64,000 nucleotides of DNA from Silurus meridionalis. Lineage: Eukaryota > Chordata > Actinopteri > Siluriformes > Siluridae. This document shows positions 46,017-57,244 of this stretch, piece after piece. Made by a program: the position numbers and the translations under genes. The DNA is taken from positions 10,064,846 through 10,128,845 of the forward strand of contig NC_060906.1 of assembly GCF_014805685.1 (NCBI RefSeq). The letters are read 5' to 3'. The first letter of the stretch is position 1. Every line of letters starts with the position of its first letter. The notes under the pieces are model-generated. The model saw only the letters and a list, made by a program, of their open reading frames with translations, was not told where the DNA came from and made no database searches.

Positions 46017-47860
46017 TTATGGAAGTTTAAAAAGGCCAAAGTAATTACTTTGGTGGTCGGAACTGAGCCGGGTTGGCTCTGATACATTGACAAATACCCA
46101 GTCATACTGTCTGAGCTGATGAATAGAGCCAAGGTGACTTCCAGCTGACCACAGTTCATTTTTACTGACTTGGCAGAAGCCTTCTCGATGATCATTCATG
46201 AGTTTTATTACTCGTTCCCCTCTCTTTATGTACACGATGTGGTTCAGGGAGTCCCTTGGTTTGCAGAATGTTGATAGGAACTGCACGCGTGAGTAGACAA
46301 AGTACAGGCCCGTATCATTCACTTGTAAACCACCATCACGATACAGAATGCCATCTGTAAAAGCACGACCATGCCTCGACTCCCACTTCAGGGTCTTCGA
46401 TTTATTATCCTGGGTTTGTCCTAAATAGGATAAGAAGAAAAGATGACAGTTTTGGTAAAAAAGAAGTATAGTTCCAGGTCCAGTTATATGAAATGAAAGT
46501 ATCGCCTGTGTAAGATTAGTGAGCTATAACTGATTGGTTATGTGAGTGTTCAACAAATAACAAATGTAGTTTGGTGCAAATTTATGTGGATAAGGTGGAA
46601 TTGTTCGGGTTAAACTAAATTATACACTATTAAATATTAGTAACTGTTTGTAGTACTGCTCTTTTTAACAATGAAATATGCAGTAGGTGTTTGCCTGGTA
46701 TTTTTATTACAATTTGGCATTTGGATAAGGTGTAATTACAATTCATAATACATTAGGATTCTTTACCAATTAGATGTGCAGCTGGTTTATGCTTGGTCTC
46801 TCTTACATAATCTTGTTGGTACCCTTTAAAAAAATCAATATATAATGAAATGTTAACATATTTACATTTGAAAGCATAGTAGATTTAATTTTGAATAATA
46901 AGCTGGGAGATTAAAGAAGGTTTGCCACTTACCGATTTGCTTCTGTGGCATATTGCTTTCAGTCTGTGGTGGCATTTCCTGACATAAAAGAAATCAATGT
47001 TTACATCACATATCTGATATCAATTATATTTTTGGCTGGCATGCATGCATGCTCAAAAATATGCTAGCACTTAATGCGACTGCTTAAATAGATGCATGAT
47101 GCTCAGCTTGAGTTCACAAGAAAGCAAAACCATGTTCTCTGGTTTGAGCATAGGACTTCCTGTTCTGCTGGACCTGTGACCACAAGCTTATGTAAATTTT
47201 AAAACGCTCCAGTAAATGTCAAATTGTGGAAAAAAAACCCCACCTGTTAGACATTTGCTTTGTATCTAAAAACTTTTTGGTCTTGTGCAATGAGAAGGCA
47301 TTATGCACCAGACCAAAAAGAAGGTTTTTTGACACAAAGAAATAGCTTAATTTATTTCAGAACCAGTTTGAATGATAGAAATGTGACCAATATTTATAAA
47401 TTATATCATTACAATTTTGTATGTATTTTTAATAGTGATTATGAATCATCAGTCACAGTCCAACTCTGTTGTAAGGACAAATAGTCAGGCTTCTTATAAA
47501 AACATTTTTACATCAAGTGATTGCATATTTGATCATGTTACTATTTTTACACAAACAGTCAGCCTGAAAACAGAGAGACATATAGATAAGCCTCACCTCT
47601 TTCATTTGTAACAGCTCAGTCTGCAGCTTCCTGATCTGATAGGCCCCGAGTCCCATTGCAGCAAAAATGGTCAGGAGGACCATAATCAGGAGGCATCCTG
47701 CAGAGTTTGTTACTCTACCGCTTTTTTTGACCCGAACTTGAGCAGGAGGAAATGTCCAGCAGGGAATCGGAGGAGGTTCAATACCTTCAGCCTGATGCTG
47801 ACGCTGAAAGCCACCTGCAGCATCAACTGTGAACACTGGAGGGTATGTGTACCCGTGCAT
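46017..47860 (-). CDS. faslg: Fas ligand, four exons, complete
   Basis: A type II membrane TNF-family ligand that triggers apoptosis through the Fas receptor. Exons on the minus strand are 47597-47860, 46933-46978, 46767-46823 and 46017-46420; all borders are GT-AG and phases agree, giving 256 codons plus stop (human about 281). The start MHGYTYPPVF aligns with the mammalian MQQPFNYPYP start; an upstream in-frame Met lies in the leader and is less likely. Residues 28-40 are a short proline-rich cytoplasmic tail, much smaller than in mammals. About 54-74 is the membrane anchor (SAGCLLIMVLLTIFAAMGLG). Exon 2 ends KQIG as in mammals. The TNF domain starts near KPAAHLIG (116-123), with GLYFVYSRVQF, Cys175 and Cys205 as the likely disulfide, glycosylation sites at Asn157 and Asn234, and the end YFGLFKLP. 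Poly(A) signals lie near 45690. Confidence 0.93.
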
Positions 47861-47976
47861 GGCTGCTTCTCTGTGTGTCAATCTCTGAATGATTACTGTG
47901 TGTGTCTGACACAATATATCACCTCCTTAAAAAAAGACAGATTCAGCAGTTTCCACCCACGTTCTTCTACTTCTAC

Positions 47977-48011
47977 TTTTTCTTCTTCTTCTTCTTCTTC
48001 TTCTTCTTCCT
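47977..48011. repeat. TTC/GAA trinucleotide run in the faslg leader
   Basis: About 10 CTT units (AAG on the faslg sense strand) lie between the TATA box and the start codon. Confidence 0.85.
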
Positions 48012-48074
48012 ACTTTCTTTCTAGGTCTCTTTCTTTCCTCTTTGTCTTTGCAGAAAATTCTCCCTGCCCATTAG

Positions 48075-48084
48075 ATTTTATATA
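48075..48084 (-). promoter_or_regulatory. TATA box upstream of faslg
   Basis: TATATAAAAT on the minus strand lies 215 bases above the faslg start codon. Transcription would begin near 48050, giving a 5' UTR of about 190 bases. This UTR contains a purine (AAG) run on the coding strand. Confidence 0.55.
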
Positions 48085-48089
48085 CTGAA

Positions 48090-48619
48090 GGTGATGACAT
48101 CATGGGAAGACAAACCCTCTTTCATTATCTTAAATCAGCCAGGTCACAAATCTGTCACATCAATAGCTGTTCATTTACATAGTCTTCAATGAACATGAAA
48201 GTAATCTTCAGAACCACATTTGATTTTCTTTTGTTGCAATTAGTAATCTTGGAAATTTATAATGATGTTTATAAATTTGACAAAGCAGTGTATTAGCCCA
48301 CCTGATGCATACCAAAAAGCACATATATTATTATCAAGAACTATGCTACAGTTACATGATATTATTGCTGATTATTTCAAAATAAGATGTTGCTACACCA
48401 CAGGATATTCTGGAGATATTTTTGGTGGCAATTGTGTTAGAAAATTAATCAGAGTAAATTTAGTGTATGCCAAAACCATGATGATTGGTGCTTAAAGACA
48501 AAGTTGATGCATTGAAGCAAACATTACTGAAGCATTTTTTTCCCTGCTTCTGTCAATAATTAAGGTCAAGCATGATGTTCCCAAAAATTAATAAATAAAT
48601 AAATAAATAAAATTAAAAA
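48090..48619. other. faslg upstream region, nothing else recognised
   Basis: Between the faslg promoter and the next Tc1. It may hold distal promoter elements. A (AATA)n run is at about 48589-48610. Confidence 0.4.
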
Positions 48620-49860
48620 ACAATTTCAGATACCTCCCAGTTATTGGTGTTAATCTGGTACCTGGTGCTAATTTCCTTGATTATCTGTCAACCCCTATTT
48701 AACTGGCAGCCTAACTTCCAGTTTCACTGACTCTGCAAGATGGTGGGCCGTTCTAAAGTGACTGAAAGCCTCCGGCAGAGGGTTGTCCAGATGAAGGCCA
48801 AAAGGATGACCCTATCAGCCATAGCAAGACAAGTTGGTCGTTCCAAATCTGTGATTTCAAGAATATTGAATCTTTACAAAATCACAAACTCATTCAAGTC
48901 CGCCAAGAAGGCTGGTCGTCCACGGAAGACAAATACAAGAGAGGACAGGATACTGCAGAGGATCTCAATGGGCAATCGTTTCTACACTGCAGCTGGAATT
49001 GCTCACCACTTCAGTGCTGAACAGGGTAAGGATCTGTCTCGTCATACAGTGTCTCGACGTTTAAGAGCATTTGGAATGAAAGCCCACTCTGCAGTGACCA
49101 AACCTCTCATTAGCAGAAAGAATCAAAAGGCTAGACTAAGCTTTGCTGAGGAGCATGTTGTGTGGACAGAGGAGAACTGGTCCAAAGTTCACTTCAGTGA
49201 TTAATTTATTTGGGTCCGATGGGAAACATTATGTTCGGCGACAAACTGGAGAAAGACTGAACCCAAAGTGTATAAAGAAGTTAGTGAAAAGTGGAGGAGG
49301 AAGTGTCATGGTTTGGGGCATGTTTTTTGCAGCAGGAGTTGGGCCTCTTATACAGCTACATGGCAGAGTGAATGCAAATGTTTATCAGAACCTTCTTCAA
49401 CAAAATATGGTTCCTTCCCTGCGTTCATCACCCAATCAGCCCGCAGTGTTCATGCAGGACAACGCTCCATGTCACACAGTAAAACGGGTAAAGCAGTTCC
49501 TTGAAACTGAAAACATTGAAATAATGACATGGCCTGCCCAGAGTCCTGATCTTAACCCAATAGAGAACCTCTGGAAAATCCTTGGCGACAAAGTTATGGC
49601 CAAGAAACCCACTACAGTCACCGAACTGTGGAGGAGACTGGAAGAAGAGTGGACCAAAATCACACCAGAGCAGTGTGAGAGACTAGTGCTGTCCTGTGGC
49701 TGCAGATGTGCTGAAGTCATTCAGAGCAGAGGCCTGTACACTTCCTACTAATTGCTGACTGTTGTAACCTTCAGGAAATTTTGTTGTAATCTTTTTTCAT
49801 GCTACAGTCATTGTTGTTCTCTAATTTTGATCAGTGTGTTTTCTGCAAAATATTGTTTTT
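48620..49860 (+). mobile_element. Tc1 transposon, limits approximate
   Basis: A 1.2-kb region with one nearly whole transposase frame and flanking AT-rich ends. I could not define the inverted repeats exactly. GATCAGTGTGTTTTCTGCAA at about 49830 is near the expected right end. Confidence 0.65.
48740..49751 (+). pseudogene. Tc1 (DD34E) transposase with a small deletion
   Basis: The N-terminal frame (48740-49204) begins MVGRSKVTESLRQRVVQMKA, with two helix-turn-helix units and a GRPRK minor-groove hook at about residue 60. It reaches the first catalytic Asp in KVHFSD. About 11 bases then seem to be missing at 49205, shifting the frame. It continues to 49751 with LFGSDGKHYVRR, MQDNAPCHTVK (second Asp) and NPIENLWKIL (Glu), 34 residues apart. 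It ends SRGLYTSY. Apart from that deletion no stop is seen, so it is fairly young. Confidence 0.9.
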
Positions 49861-49981
49861 TTTGGAAATGCCTTGTGGTAGTTTATGGTGATGATTTATG
49901 GTGATGGTTATCGTTATGTTATTACCATACTTTTTTAATGAGACATTATGGTTACCATATAAATGAAAGAAAGATAGATAG

Positions 49982-49983
<2 letters not shown>

Positions 49984-50033
<50 letters not shown>
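49984..50033. repeat. TAA microsatellite
   Basis: About 16 TAA units; the poly-leucine frame on the minus strand is an artefact. Confidence 0.95.
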
Positions 50034-50034
<1 letters not shown>

Positions 50035-50039
50035 CATAA

Positions 50040-52790
50040 TAAAAATTATAATGAAGGAGAAGTTTATTACCGCCTATTAGTGACAAAATACATGAAATAC
50101 TGCAGTCAAAAAGTACACAGGAATATTCCTGCTCAGATATTTTATACTGTTCTTCTCACTGGTAATGTAAATGGGATTCAGCTCGAAATGCATATTAAGT
50201 TTTGAGTTAATGATTTAGTAATGAGCCTAAATCATTGGGTGATATTTTTGTTCAAATGGTAATCATGATCAAGTACATCTTTGGTCAGAGATGGTCTTCC
50301 ATACTCCTAGAACACTGATTAAAGTTTATTAATTTGAATTTCTAACATGATTATCTCTATGATATTTAAAATATTTTGAGATGATGCAATTCTGACATAT
50401 ATCTTGGTGTAAAATGTGGGTTGAGGCAGTTTGTAATTTCTTACCCTTTTGATAGTTTTAGCCCTGAAGCATCATATCTACCTTCTCTTTTGGGCAGGTG
50501 TCCAATGGCAGTGAATCCCTGCCTTGAGTTGTCCTCCTTCAGCTCTCAGAGAGTCTACCTCATTATTGGGTCATTACCTCATTACCGCACACCAGTTGTT
50601 GCTCCATGAAGGTAAGCGTATCACACAGGCTTCTCTTAAAATAATTTGGCTATATCTACAATTATTAACCATTATTGTGTCATCATTTCATGCAAATGAG
50701 TTATTCCTCTATCCAATTGGCCAAACTTATCACACGGGATTCTCGTGAAATTTAGACTATATGTAAAATCTTTAATGGGTTTAGAATGGATTCAAGAATC
50801 ATCACATGAAACAATGGAACACATACAGTATCATATGATGCACTAAAAAATAATGAGAACAATAACTGTACATACACAAACAGCAAGTTACTTCCCAAAT
50901 TAAACCAGAATAGCTAAGTCTCCATTGTGTTTAGTCAAGACCTCATTCTTTTCTTCGAGGCCTTGTTGAGCTTTCACAATGTGGTTATCTTTCCATTGCA
51001 ACTGTTCCATTTTGGTACATAAAGTCAAACTCAGGGTTTTCTTCCATAAAACCTTTAAAGGAGAAGTGGCTCCTCTGGATTGAATGGTCTTATTATCAGG
51101 CCAGCAGGAAAATGATTGCTGCTTTGTGTGTCTTAAATCATCCCCTTTAATAGAAAGGCCACTGTTACCATCAATCCAGTCATTTTGGCATAGTTGACAC
51201 ATACACCTTGTATTATCTGATGACTAAACAATTCTTTTGTTTCTTTTGGTTTTTTCGAGATGCAAAATAAGACCCTTTCTCTTATCTTAGCTTGTCAGTA
51301 GTCGCATTAAGACGTGTCTAATGTGACAAAACTTTATCTAGATCAAGATCAGATTGCAGTTTACAGCTCTAATAGACCTAAATGCTACATTTCCAACCAA
51401 ATCCAGCCTTTTGTGACATTTTGAACTACTTTAGTATAAATGTATTATGATACAGTAACAACTACAGCATTATTATGCCTGCATTAGTCTAAATGTATAC
51501 AACTTTGACAACTTTAGCTATTAGCCTAAATGCACTCGAATGTATTAGCAACTCTTTAACACCAGTTAAAGAAACGTTAGTCTACATGTATGTTTGTTAC
51601 ATGCACAAATTATTGCAGATATTTCCATAAGAACAACTGCAGGAACTGTAATTTTAAAAGTATAAGCTTAAGTTCAAAGTACAACTTTATCTGGACAGAA
51701 ATGCATAAAATGCAGAAAGTCATTAACCAAGGCATCATCAGCAACAAAGTGTACTCTTAGGGGACATCTAACCATTTTACTACAGAACCCATAGCTTTAC
51801 TTAATACAGATGTGCAGTTACCTGATCTGGGTTATCAGAATGCATAATTTAGCGCTAATGGAAATAGGGTGGTGGAAATCCGTTTCCTAAAGGCCAGCAT
51901 TTGCGGACTACATTGGGACAGAATTTTCTTTGCTAATTGTGTGGATTTCATACATTCATATGTGGTTTAAAATGTCTTTTTAACACCTAGTGTTAGCACA
52001 GGATGACTTGTTTTCAAATTATAATTACTGTTGTACAAATGTATCATCTTAGCAATAAAGTCATTGTATTCAGAAACATGTGTGACATGCATTGCAACAG
52101 TAGAAGAGGTTAGAGGGGATCACATTTGTTAATTAAAGCAGATTCAATCCAGCATCATACTGAGTAATATCAGGATTGCCACACAAGGTTTTAAACTCAA
52201 ATAATCGCTCTGAAAATGCCACGGGTGCTCCACTTTTCACACGTGCATGTCAGATATTTTATCGCAGTTAACTGAGATCAGACATAACACTTCAAGCAGT
52301 GCCTGTTTTCTCTGTAACATATTTCTTATTCTGTAGTCTGAATTAGTGCTCCAGGCAAAGTATCAGGCAAACACCTCAGCATATCATTCCAGATTTTTTA
52401 GAAAATCAAATGAATCTTGATTTGCAGGATCAAATTCAACAGTATTTTTTTTTTATCACAGCTTGTATACAGGGATTAAATCCTCTGACCACAGTAATAG
52501 TTTCTTGCCTCCTTCACTAGTGTGCATAGTTGTAGTAGAGTGAATGGATGCTGTACAGTGAAGGCATGGACTACTAAACGACTGACGGCCTCTTTTCAAT
52601 TCCTCATCAATACTCTTTCTGCTAATTTCATGTCATTTCTGGAATTCACATCACATCTAGAGATGTGCCATTCTTTAATATAAACTGACAAGCAGCTTTC
52701 ATTTCCCCCAAATCACTGGACAATGATTCCAGTTAGAATTTAAGCATGTTATTTTTAGTTTAAAGAAGTGTGATCTTATTCAGCATCCTG
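50040..52790. other. Long unrecognised stretch with one minus-strand frame
   Basis: No transposon end, SINE head or known protein is seen over 2.7 kb. The only protein-like frame is 50900-51202 on the minus strand (100 codons; starts MCQLCQNDWIDGNSGLSIKG, and its C-terminal third is charged and coiled-coil-like around KMEQLQWKDN). I could not match it to a family, and no splice partners stand out. It may be a decayed exon or chance. Confidence 0.35.
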
Positions 52791-53437
52791 ACTTTGTCTT
52801 CTTTCCAGATAATTTTACTAAAATGGTAATTTCTTGTGGAATGCTGTACACCATCTGAGCCAAACAACTTTATCCTAGTCTCATTAGACTACAGGACATG
52901 CTTCAAGTAATTCATGCTCTTGGACAGATTGTCTTCAGCAAACTGTTTGCAGGCTTTCTTTTCAGCCAGCTTCACAAGTGGCTTCCTTCTGGGACGATGG
53001 CCATGTAAACCAACTTGTTGCAGTATGCGGCGTATGGTCTGAGCACTGATGAGCAGACTTTCCACTTCTGCAACCTCTAAAGAAATGCTGGCAGCACTCA
53101 TGCATCTGTTTTTTGATGCCAGCTTCTGCACCTGATGCACAGCACGCAGACTTAACTTTTTTGATGGACCCTTGTGAGGTCTGTCCTGAGGGAAAACCAT
53201 CTTGGGAAACCTCTGTATGACCCTGGTCACTGTACTGTAAATTAATTTCAGGGTGTTACTGATCTCCTTATTGCCTCTGCATATTTTTGGTTTCTAATTC
53301 TCAAATCCTTAGAGAGTTATTTGTCGTGAGCTACCATGTTGAACATCCAGTGGTCAGTATTAGAGAATTGTTCTCAAAGCACCAAATTTTAACTGCTCTA
53401 ATAGAAGACACACATTTGTATGGTCCTCACTTTTGTG

Positions 53438-53440
<3 letters not shown>
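52790..53440 (-). mobile_element. Tc1-like element, 5' half
   Basis: The minus strand carries the N-terminal half of a transposase. The plus-strand right flank TTTTAACTGCTCTAATAGAAG...TGGTCCTCACTTTTGTGATA ends at the TA microsatellite and matches the element end at 36350-36660. The C-terminal half is missing. Confidence 0.65.
52889..53230 (-). pseudogene. Tc1 transposase N-terminal half
   Basis: A 113-codon frame with QRFPKMVFPQDRPHKGPSKK, then SAQTIRRILQQVGLHGHRPR (second helix-turn-helix) and RRKPLVKLAEKKACKQFAED, ending before the first catalytic Asp. No catalytic residues remain, so it is inactive. Confidence 0.85.

Positions 53441-53507
<67 letters not shown>
53441..53507. repeat. TA microsatellite followed by short TG run
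   Basis: About 33 TA units; a TG run follows to 53520. Confidence 0.95.
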
Positions 53508-53520
<13 letters not shown>

Positions 53521-53521
<1 letters not shown>

Positions 53522-55114
53522 ACATGGGTATATGGTATATGACCAACAGCTACATTTTTACATAGAAGTACATAAAGGTGTGTCATCGTCGTCGTCGTCC
53601 CCCAAACCCCCGACCAGGTCTGTGGTAAGATTTTCCATGGTGTACAAAAGTTTCAAGACCCATGTTCTGTTCAAGACTAATTCTGTATCTTGCTACAAAC
53701 GGTTAAGAAAGACTTCTAATTTCTTAAAATATGGCTTTGGTGGTATGACTGGTTTGCTAACTCTTTCAGTTACAAACCATACACTTTCACATGGTTACTG
53801 TATTTGTTAGAAAATGAAGTAGCATGTAATTATAATACATATGTGACAAGGTGTAAAAATATTAACTCTTGTTTCAAAACTGCTGGAAATGTTTAATTGG
53901 TCATGTGTCAAACCTCTTTTTTTTCTTTTCTTTTCTTAAATGACCTAGAAAGCATTTTTTAGAAAAATGTGGTCCACATTGTGCACCAAAGACCACCAGC
54001 ATCCTGTCAGTAAGCATGTGCAGTAAGAAATACATGAAACGTTAACATAGTCTCTGTGGGAACCTTTTAAAAAGTTCATATTCATCAAATACACATTTTT
54101 ACCAAATTGAAGGAACATGATGCACTCTTAGTTTAACAAACCATTTCAGTTCATTGTTTACATAAACAGTGATGAAGCAGAATATAGTTTCACAAACCCT
54201 TCAACCAACCACGAAGGAACAGAAGCTTCCACATGAAACACTCTCTGTGTGTTTGTGTGTGCATGATTTTGCAGTCGTGCATCCTCCATTACTCAGGGGT
54301 CTGCATGAGAATAGAGTGGGTGTTGGGGTGGAGATTGGTGGTTTGTTTAAACCAGACAAGAGAGCGGCATGAGTTCGACTTGTGCCCTTTATGTTGCATA
54401 TCCTCCAGACGCACATGCACAGTTTACTGGAACAAGCAACTTCATTTCGTCAGACAGTTGAGGTTTGTCTGGCAGCTGAGTTTTCCTCATTTCTCCTTAC
54501 CGGTTTTTAACACAGAAGTTGTCAAAGTGTCAAACTCCAGTCCTTCACCGAAATCCTAACCCTTAATAAATTAGTCATTAAATCTCTATTTTGTTCAGCC
54601 ACTTCAAACCTGTACTCTAAGAAATTGCTTCCTACAAGCAAATATTCTTCGCGTGTCAGCAGGTGAACGAAAATGAAAGTTATAAAAACATAAAAGCCAC
54701 TAGCCAGAAGTGTCATGACAAGACTATATCAGCCAGAAAGTTTAATACCCACTTAACATTTGTCGTAATGAGCTATTCGAAATTTGTCAGCAGTAATGGA
54801 ACATGTCTGTCACAGATGTTGAAGAAAGATGCGTAAATGACAAACATGCCAGCAAGCTGGAGAATTACATCCAATTTAATCGTTCATGTCAAACCATAGT
54901 GGGAACCCTGAATGTTAAATAAATAAATAATGTAATTAATTAATGCTTTAATGAATTCATGTGAAAAAAAAAAGTTTACTTTCTTTAAAAGTGTACATAC
55001 TAGGACATAAAAAATTATCTGGTCCATAGAATTAGGTAAAGACAACCTCAGATGAACATCACTCCATGTCGTGTTACACCGTGTCATTATTTACTTCATA
55101 AAGCTAACCCATGT
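53521..55114. other. Non-coding stretch, nothing recognised
   Basis: Short frames only. A GTC run is at about 53585-53600. Confidence 0.5.
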
Positions 55115-55205
55115 GTAGAAAACTAAGTACACCTTATGATTCATTAGCTTGTAGAACCGCCTTTAGCAGCAATAACGAAGTAATCGTGTTCTGTATTACC
55201 ATCAG
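55115..55205. mobile_element. Tc1 MITE fragment
   Basis: AAACTAAGTACACCTTATGATT and AGCTTGTAGAACCGCCTTTA then GCAGCAATAACG are characteristic of a common Tc1-type repeat of fish. Both ends are lost. Confidence 0.55.
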
Positions 55206-55609
55206 TTATCATACTTACTCTGTCTTTTTTTGTAATTGGACTCTCATAAACTTTTACATTTAACATGCTCAAATTTTTGTTCTGCTATTCATATAATGAT
55301 TTAATTAGTAATTTGTTACACAATTTATCAATGTTATTAACTACCATTGTTGCAATTTCATCAATTTCAAACGTGCACCTACAGCGAGTATTATTCTATT
55401 ACATTTAATATCTAAGGCTGCAGCACCACTGTTCAAGGTGCATATAAAACTACATCCAACACACAATTCAATTTATTAATATACAGTTTTTGACACTGGA
55501 CACTATTATAACACAGATTTATAGAAAAGTATACATTCAGGGTATACATTTTAAATTAATAAATTTAGATCTTTAAATATATCCCTTTAAATGTATTCCT
55601 CATAAGAGA

Positions 55610-55745
55610 GATGGAGGCATTGGTGAAAGGAAAGGACTCCATTAAATGATATGGGGAAGAAACCTTAAGAGGAACCAAACTCAGAAAGGGAACTCTTTTT
55701 TTATGTGGGTGACACTTAATATTGCAATTATAAACAATCCCCTAC
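55610..55745. repeat. Interspersed fish repeat (GAGGAACCAGACTC family), third copy
   Basis: GAAGAAACCTTAAGAGGAACC and ATGTGGGTGACACTTAATATT mark a short, diverged copy of the repeat at 12331 and 36985. Confidence 0.6.
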
Positions 55746-56680
55746 TATAACTGTTTACTATATAGTCAAATGTAAAAATTGTGTAAGCAGATCATTTATT
55801 ATCATTTTAAAATGAAATCTATTATGTTGAAGTTACCTGAATCTTAAATCATGAATACACACCCTTACTGAAACATGTAGCTGAATAATAGCTACTAATT
55901 ACTATTACTAATACATTTTTAGTTGTACTACACACATAGCTGTCCTGTTTTTTACTCTTTTGCAATGAACTGTGATCACATTACACTATATTGCATTATA
56001 TATGCAGAACATGTAACTGTTTTGAATGAGGTCAGATGAGTAAACATATGGTGTATTATGAAGGAAAATTCTCTCACAGATGATGTATTATACAGGTAGA
56101 GATTCTTAGGTTTCATTTCCTCCACAGATGTGGGAAATCCTGTCCCTCAGTGTGCGTGTCACTAAGGTGTCCTATTAAAGCCTCGCTACTGACAAAGGCT
56201 TCATTTCCCCGAAGCGTTACACACTAAGTGGTTCCCACTGCTAAAGAAAAAAGGAAGAATGGTTTTGGGTCGGCGTGGGAAGCCTTACAAGCATGTCGAG
56301 CAAGTATGAGCTTCATACAGAGGCATCATCCGTGTCTCTCTCTCTCTGAGTCAGCATATCTCTGCTTACTGATAATTCAGTAAGATGCAAATGCGGTTCA
56401 ACAGCGTTTGTGGTGGGGTCATTATGTAATTTCTCCGTGTATTTCAGCTGCATTGTCTCAGTGTGAAACTGCTGAAATGAAGGTAAAAACACCCACTCGA
56501 GCAGAACCCCAGTCCCACCCTTACGCTGGTGATGTGTTCCAGAAGAGACGTTATACCAGTATACCAACAAACTCATTTGGTCGAAGAAGTATAGCCATTT
56601 TTGACATTTTTTCTGAAAATTTTAATATTGGTAATATCCAATTGTGAAACTTTTAAACAAGTGTAATAATTGCTAAGTAA
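55746..56680. other. Downstream flank of the second gene, nothing recognised
   Basis: No gene or repeat is identified. Confidence 0.45.
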
Positions 56681-56776
56681 TTTATTATAGCAATATTTGA
56701 GATTTTTGGAAAGCACAAAAACACATTTTTAAACATCTCTATAAAAACCAGTGAGCTCGCAGAAATATTTCAAACT

Positions 56777-57182
56777 TTAAGTTTCTTCATCTGAGGATGA
56801 TGAGTAGCAACTCAGTCCCAACACATGTTCTGTCTTTACATCATTTTGTTTAGTGCAGGAAGAGGGTTTTATCTCCTCCGCCTCTGGCACTCCTGGAACT
56901 TGTGCTAAAACTGAGGTGTGAAGGTTGGGAAGGCTGTTGCGCAGGACATGTGCCAGGGTGTTAGTTTTATTCTGCTGTCCTGTGGAAGCCACCCGAGATC
57001 CAGTTACTACTACTGCTAGCTTGGAGTAGTCAAAGGACAGTGGAAGATCCTGGTCTGGAAGATCAAAGCACTGTGTAGGTCCAATAGGTGAAATACTTAT
57101 ATCCTGCTTTTTTGTGGTAACTGTTGCAGGTGATTGTTGATCGGGGACACAGAGTCTCTTGGCTGTAACAAAGTATGTCAAA

Positions 57183-57244
<62 letters not shown>

